Source of the DNA: Oscillospiraceae bacterium
Lineage (GTDB): Bacteria; Bacillota; Clostridia; Oscillospirales; Ruminococcaceae
Direction: 5' to 3'
Length of the DNA stretch: 64,000 bases
Assembly (NCBI GenBank): GCA_009778065.1
Contig: WRKM01000012.1
Coordinates: 25,136-89,135, forward strand
A program made the position numbers and the translations under genes. This document shows, piece after piece, positions 61,335 through 64,000 of this stretch (position 1 is its first letter; the number at the start of each line of letters is the position of its first letter). The notes below the pieces were generated by a model. That model was not told the origin of the DNA. It searched no databases and saw only the letters and a program-made list of their open reading frames with translations.

Positions 61335-62239
61335 ACAACACTCTCCATTAAAGTAATTTGTTTCGGAATCGATTTAATAATTCCCGCAATATTTTTACTC
61401 ACATATAACGATTCAAAAGTTATATCTTTTTTCCCTAACAGAGTCGCTTGAGAAGACAGTCCTGCATTTAAGAGAAACTTGGTACAGTTTAAGCTTTCCG
61501 GTAAACTTGAGCCGTATTCTTTTCCTCCGCATTTGCCGTCGTAACTGATTATATAGTCGATATTTTTTTTATTAAGTAATGCAAGTGACTCTGAGAATTC
61601 ATCAAATTCTACACCTGAAAAATATCTGTTATCTCTTGTATTAGATACACCTTGGTATGGCGGGTCCATGTAAATCAAATCTCCGGGTTCGGAAATTTCA
61701 AATATTTTTTTATAATCATAAGAGGAAAATGTGGTTCGTCCTTTTAAAATAGAAGAAACCGCATAAACATTCTCTTTGATATTTCGCGGGTGCGTTCCGT
61801 GGCGACGTTTATCAGGCGATTGGTTAAAGTGACCATCTTTATTATATCGAACCGAACCTTTCACGCATCTTGCAAGTAAATACAACATATTCTCGGCGGT
61901 TTGCTCGCCATTGTTGAAACAATCACGAACGTAATAAAAATGCGCTAAATGCCCTTCGTCATAAGAAAACTGTCCTTCCCAAACTCTTGTATAATTCGCA
62001 ATCAATTCCATGGGTGTATTAATCGCTTTTTGTAATATACGAACGATAGGTTCGTTAATATCATTTATATAGTATGCTTTTGCACGGTTTTCACTTGCTG
62101 CCGCAATAGTTATGGTGGCCATACCTGAGAAAGGTTCAAAAAGCCTGTTAAATCTATTAGGCATATATCTAAGTATCTGAGGTGCAAGCAATCTTTTAGA
62201 ACCTTGATACTGCACGATATGAGGAGTTCTTCCGTTCAT
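61331..62239 (-). CDS. DNA adenine methylase, D12 class
   Basis: This 302-residue enzyme methylates N6 of adenine in a specific DNA site. It has QYQGSKRLLAPQIL at the N-terminus, the SAM motif FEPFSGMATITIA and DPPYQGVSNT near residue 197, the order of the Dam/D12 class. No restriction gene sits beside it; only a remnant follows. The ATG at 62239 or a GTG at 62251 could start it. It may be an orphan regulator, or an antitoxin-like guard left from a restriction or defence unit. Confidence 0.9.
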   Translation of the reverse strand: MNGRTPHIVQYQGSKRLLAPQILRYMPNRFNRLFEPFSGMATITIAAASENRAKAYYINDINEPIVRILQKAINTPMELIANYTRVWEGQFSYDEGHLAHFYYVRDCFNNGEQTAENMLYLLARCVKGSVRYNKDGHFNQSPDKRRHGTHPRNIKENVYAVSSILKGRTTFSSYDYKKIFEISEPGDLIYMDPPYQGVSNTRDNRYFSGVEFDEFSESLALLNKKNIDYIISYDGKCGGKEYGSSLPESLNCTKFLLNAGLSSQATLLGKKDITFESLYVSKNIAGIIKSIPKQITLMESVV

Positions 62240-62311
62240 GAGGCTTTTCACCGTCCTTTTGAAAATGTGGTTGTTGATAATTAATTATACCACAATATTT
62301 ATAGATTGTCA

Positions 62312-62418
62312 CCCCCCTACCCCGCAGGGTGTTCAACTATATGCTTTAAAACCTCCGAATAAGCAATAGGTACCCAGTGACACCCCTGCCCCGCAGGCGG
62401 CGAATCCCCGCAAAACTC
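62312..62418. repeat. 107-bp direct repeat, copy 1
   Basis: This 107-bp sequence is identical to 63894-64000. It contains CACCC/GGGTG-type and CCTGC/GCAGG palindromes near its two ends. Together the copies bracket the ATP-binding regulator gene; the repeat may extend past the right edge of the window. Confidence 0.95.
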
Positions 62419-62451
62419 AGGTTTTAACCCATCGTTTTCGTCACGGAGCGG

Positions 62452-63801
62452 CTATCGTTTTAATACATAATAAGTGTAGCGGTTTTGTCCGACTTTTTCA
62501 ACCGTGCCATCGCTCACCATTTCTCGCAATAACGCTCTAACACGCCCATCGCTAAGTCCGATAATATTAATAAAGTCAGCGACCTTTCCTTGACTGTTAT
62601 TTTCAAGAAATGAAATCACCATTTTCTTTCTATCGGTCGCCACGACCGATTGCGACCGATTGACGACCGATTGGCGACCGATTAAAGCGTCCGGTTCTCT
62701 TCTTCTGAACGTGACCTTAAAAAACCCTGTAAATTCAAATTCCGGTTCAGCCACATTTGCATTGTATGTGGCATTTCGCATCCGTCTAATTCCTGTTCCC
62801 ATCTGCTCAATGTAATTAATGCGGAAAAACATACTGGCGATTGTTGAGTTACGGGTTATGCTGACCATCCCGAAATTCTCACGGGTTATTCCTTTACAGA
62901 TTCCGCCCGGACTTACAATGTCAACGCGGTCGTCGAAAATTTCAACCATTACCCGCGCACCCTTCTCAAAATAGTCTCTGTGACAAACAGCATTGACCAC
63001 CGCTTCGCGAAGTGCGTCTTCGGGAAGTTCAAGAATATTCTCACGCCTCAAACTCTCAATTTTATAGCTTATACGTAGATGCTTTTTAAGGAAAACTATT
63101 GCATCGTCTACGTTGCTGACAAGGTCGCCGTTTAACTCTTTCGCATCTAAAATGTTAGCTTTGTCCGTACCCTTATACAAGGCACAGACTACTCCTGCGT
63201 GGCGGAACATAATGTCCTCATTATTTACTCGAAAGAACAATGCTCCGGCGTTAGTGAAGCAGAGTTTACCGCCAGTCATTCCGGCGCAACATAAATTCTT
63301 CAAAATAATATCGCGGTCAAGCACTTCGCTGATTTTTGCGTTCTTGATGTATCGCTTATATGCGGCTTCATTAAATCGCTCATCTATCGGTAAATTCTCG
63401 CGGACAATTTCATCATAACGGACTCGTCCTTCGTTTTGTAAAAACTCAATAATACTATCACGGTCCAACTTTTGTGTATTAGAACCCGAACGTAAATAAA
63501 AACCGGCGGGACATGAATAAGGTTTTTGCGTACCCTCCGGTACGGTTAATACAATAACATTTTCAAGAATATCGACCTTGACATTCAGATACGGTTCGAC
63601 TTTGTTAATAGTATCTTGAATACGGGAACGCGCGGCGTTGCTTACATCCGTACCAACGATATTATTACCGTCATCTACTCCAATAAATATCCTCCCACCA
63701 GAGGCATTAGCAAAAGCGCAAACCTCGGCAGGGAGTGACTTGTCCGGGCTTGCCTTGAACTCTATTTTATAACTCTCACCTTCGCTGATGATTACTTCCA
63801 T
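62452..63801 (-). CDS. AlbA/Schlafen-type ATP-binding transcriptional regulator
   Basis: This 449-residue protein has an AlbA_2 (Schlafen-like) domain at the N-terminus (EGESYKIEFKAS, GGRIFIGVDDGNNIVG within residues 1-125), an HATPase_c_4-type domain in the middle (EDALREAVVNAVCHRDY, GTGIRRMR within 255-370) and a winged helix at the end (about 390-449). The family is wide-spread in bacteria and often found near mobile or defence genes; its role is unclear. The start is taken at 63801; 63813 or 63834 are alternatives with weaker sites. The linker before the winged helix is coded by repeated CGACCGATTG units. Confidence 0.85.
   Translation of the reverse strand: MEVIISEGESYKIEFKASPDKSLPAEVCAFANASGGRIFIGVDDGNNIVGTDVSNAARSRIQDTINKVEPYLNVKVDILENVIVLTVPEGTQKPYSCPAGFYLRSGSNTQKLDRDSIIEFLQNEGRVRYDEIVRENLPIDERFNEAAYKRYIKNAKISEVLDRDIILKNLCCAGMTGGKLCFTNAGALFFRVNNEDIMFRHAGVVCALYKGTDKANILDAKELNGDLVSNVDDAIVFLKKHLRISYKIESLRRENILELPEDALREAVVNAVCHRDYFEKGARVMVEIFDDRVDIVSPGGICKGITRENFGMVSITRNSTIASMFFRINYIEQMGTGIRRMRNATYNANVAEPEFEFTGFFKVTFRRREPDALIGRQSVVNRSQSVVATDRKKMVISFLENNSQGKVADFINIIGLSDGRVRALLREMVSDGTVEKVGQNRYTYYVLKR
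62628..62684. repeat. CGACCGATTG micro-repeats inside the regulator gene
   Basis: CGACCGATT occurs four times within about 50 bases (62643-62682), spaced 10-12 bases apart, coding for the linker IGRQSVVNRSQSVVATDRK. This suggests recent slippage in a tolerant part of the protein. Confidence 0.75.
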
Positions 63802-63893
63802 ATTATAATTCATTCTCCAAACCACCCTTATCATATTGCTGTTATTTTATCTTAAGAATCACAGACAGTCATAAATATAATTTCGACCTTATC

Positions 63894-64000
63894 CCCCCCT
63901 ACCCCGCAGGGTGTTCAACTATATGCTTTAAAACCTCCGAATAAGCAATAGGTACCCAGTGACACCCCTGCCCCGCAGGCGGCGAATCCCCGCAAAACTC
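63894..64000. repeat. 107-bp direct repeat, copy 2 (to window edge)
   Basis: This is the exact second copy of 62312-62418. It runs to the last base of the window, so its true length may be greater. It lies upstream of the ATP-binding regulator gene, 93 bp from its start. Confidence 0.95.

Noticed and set aside
62312..62418. Integron attC site
   Set aside because: GTTCAAC fits one core box (RYYYAAC), but no matching GTTRRRY partner is placed at the other end and no integron integrase gene is in the window.

Overview
The window comes from a low-to-moderate GC, endospore-forming Firmicute of the Clostridia type, probably an uncultured Oscillospiraceae-like lineage. Support comes from a complete gerA-type spore germination operon, a T-box leader, strong AGGAGG ribosome binding sites, sigma-A promoters close to TTGACA-17-TATAAT, and the clostridial gene order xseA-xseB-ispA-dxs-tlyA-nadK-argR-recN. 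The species assignment is inference. No tRNA, 5S, 16S or 23S gene and no CRISPR array was seen.

Region by region: 1-2256 is the 3' part of a P-type Ca2+ ATPase. 2266-3678 holds two toxin-antitoxin loci (mazEF and a GNAT-type pair). 3752-7446 is the germination operon gerAA-gerAC-47 aa ORF-gerAB on the minus strand. 7701-13760 encodes a 2019-residue wall-anchored surface protein bracketed by two copies of a 64-bp terminator repeat. birA follows, then a two-gene restriction-modification cassette (14662-17051) and rpsT. hemW, lepA and a 711-residue membrane-anchored Cys-rich protein occupy 17465-22570. A folate/methionine operon (metF, a separate MetH activation domain, a MetH core) covers 22638-26724, with a mosaic of palindromic repeats inside it.

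27161-37347 is a long housekeeping operon on the minus strand, read from Asp23/Gls24 through nusB, a carbohydrate-binding-like protein, xseA, xseB, ispA, a DUF212 membrane protein, dxs, tlyA, nadK and argR to recN. It shares a symmetrical back-to-back promoter with galU-rsmI. 40783-49456 is a branched-chain amino-acid region: a T-box leader, ilvB, tyrS, cimA, leuC, leuD and leuB. These enzymes together would make 2-ketobutyrate from pyruvate by the citramalate route and feed isoleucine synthesis. sodA, the RNase P RNA, a RING-like membrane protein, a large polytopic membrane protein, a HAD hydrolase, a tRNA methyltransferase, an S4 protein, recF and a remB-like gene follow up to 56407.

56474-64000 is an accessory island next to recF-remB. 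It contains a PIN toxin-antitoxin pair, a serine recombinase, a RhuM-family protein, an ORF interrupted by an in-frame TAG, a membrane-anchored J-domain protein, an orphan RelB-like peptide, a D12-class DNA adenine methylase followed by a nucleotidyltransferase-like remnant, and an AlbA/Schlafen-type ATP-binding regulator lying between two exact 107-bp direct repeats. The repeat-bounded module and the unusual neighbours make this the best place to look for an undescribed mobile or defence system.
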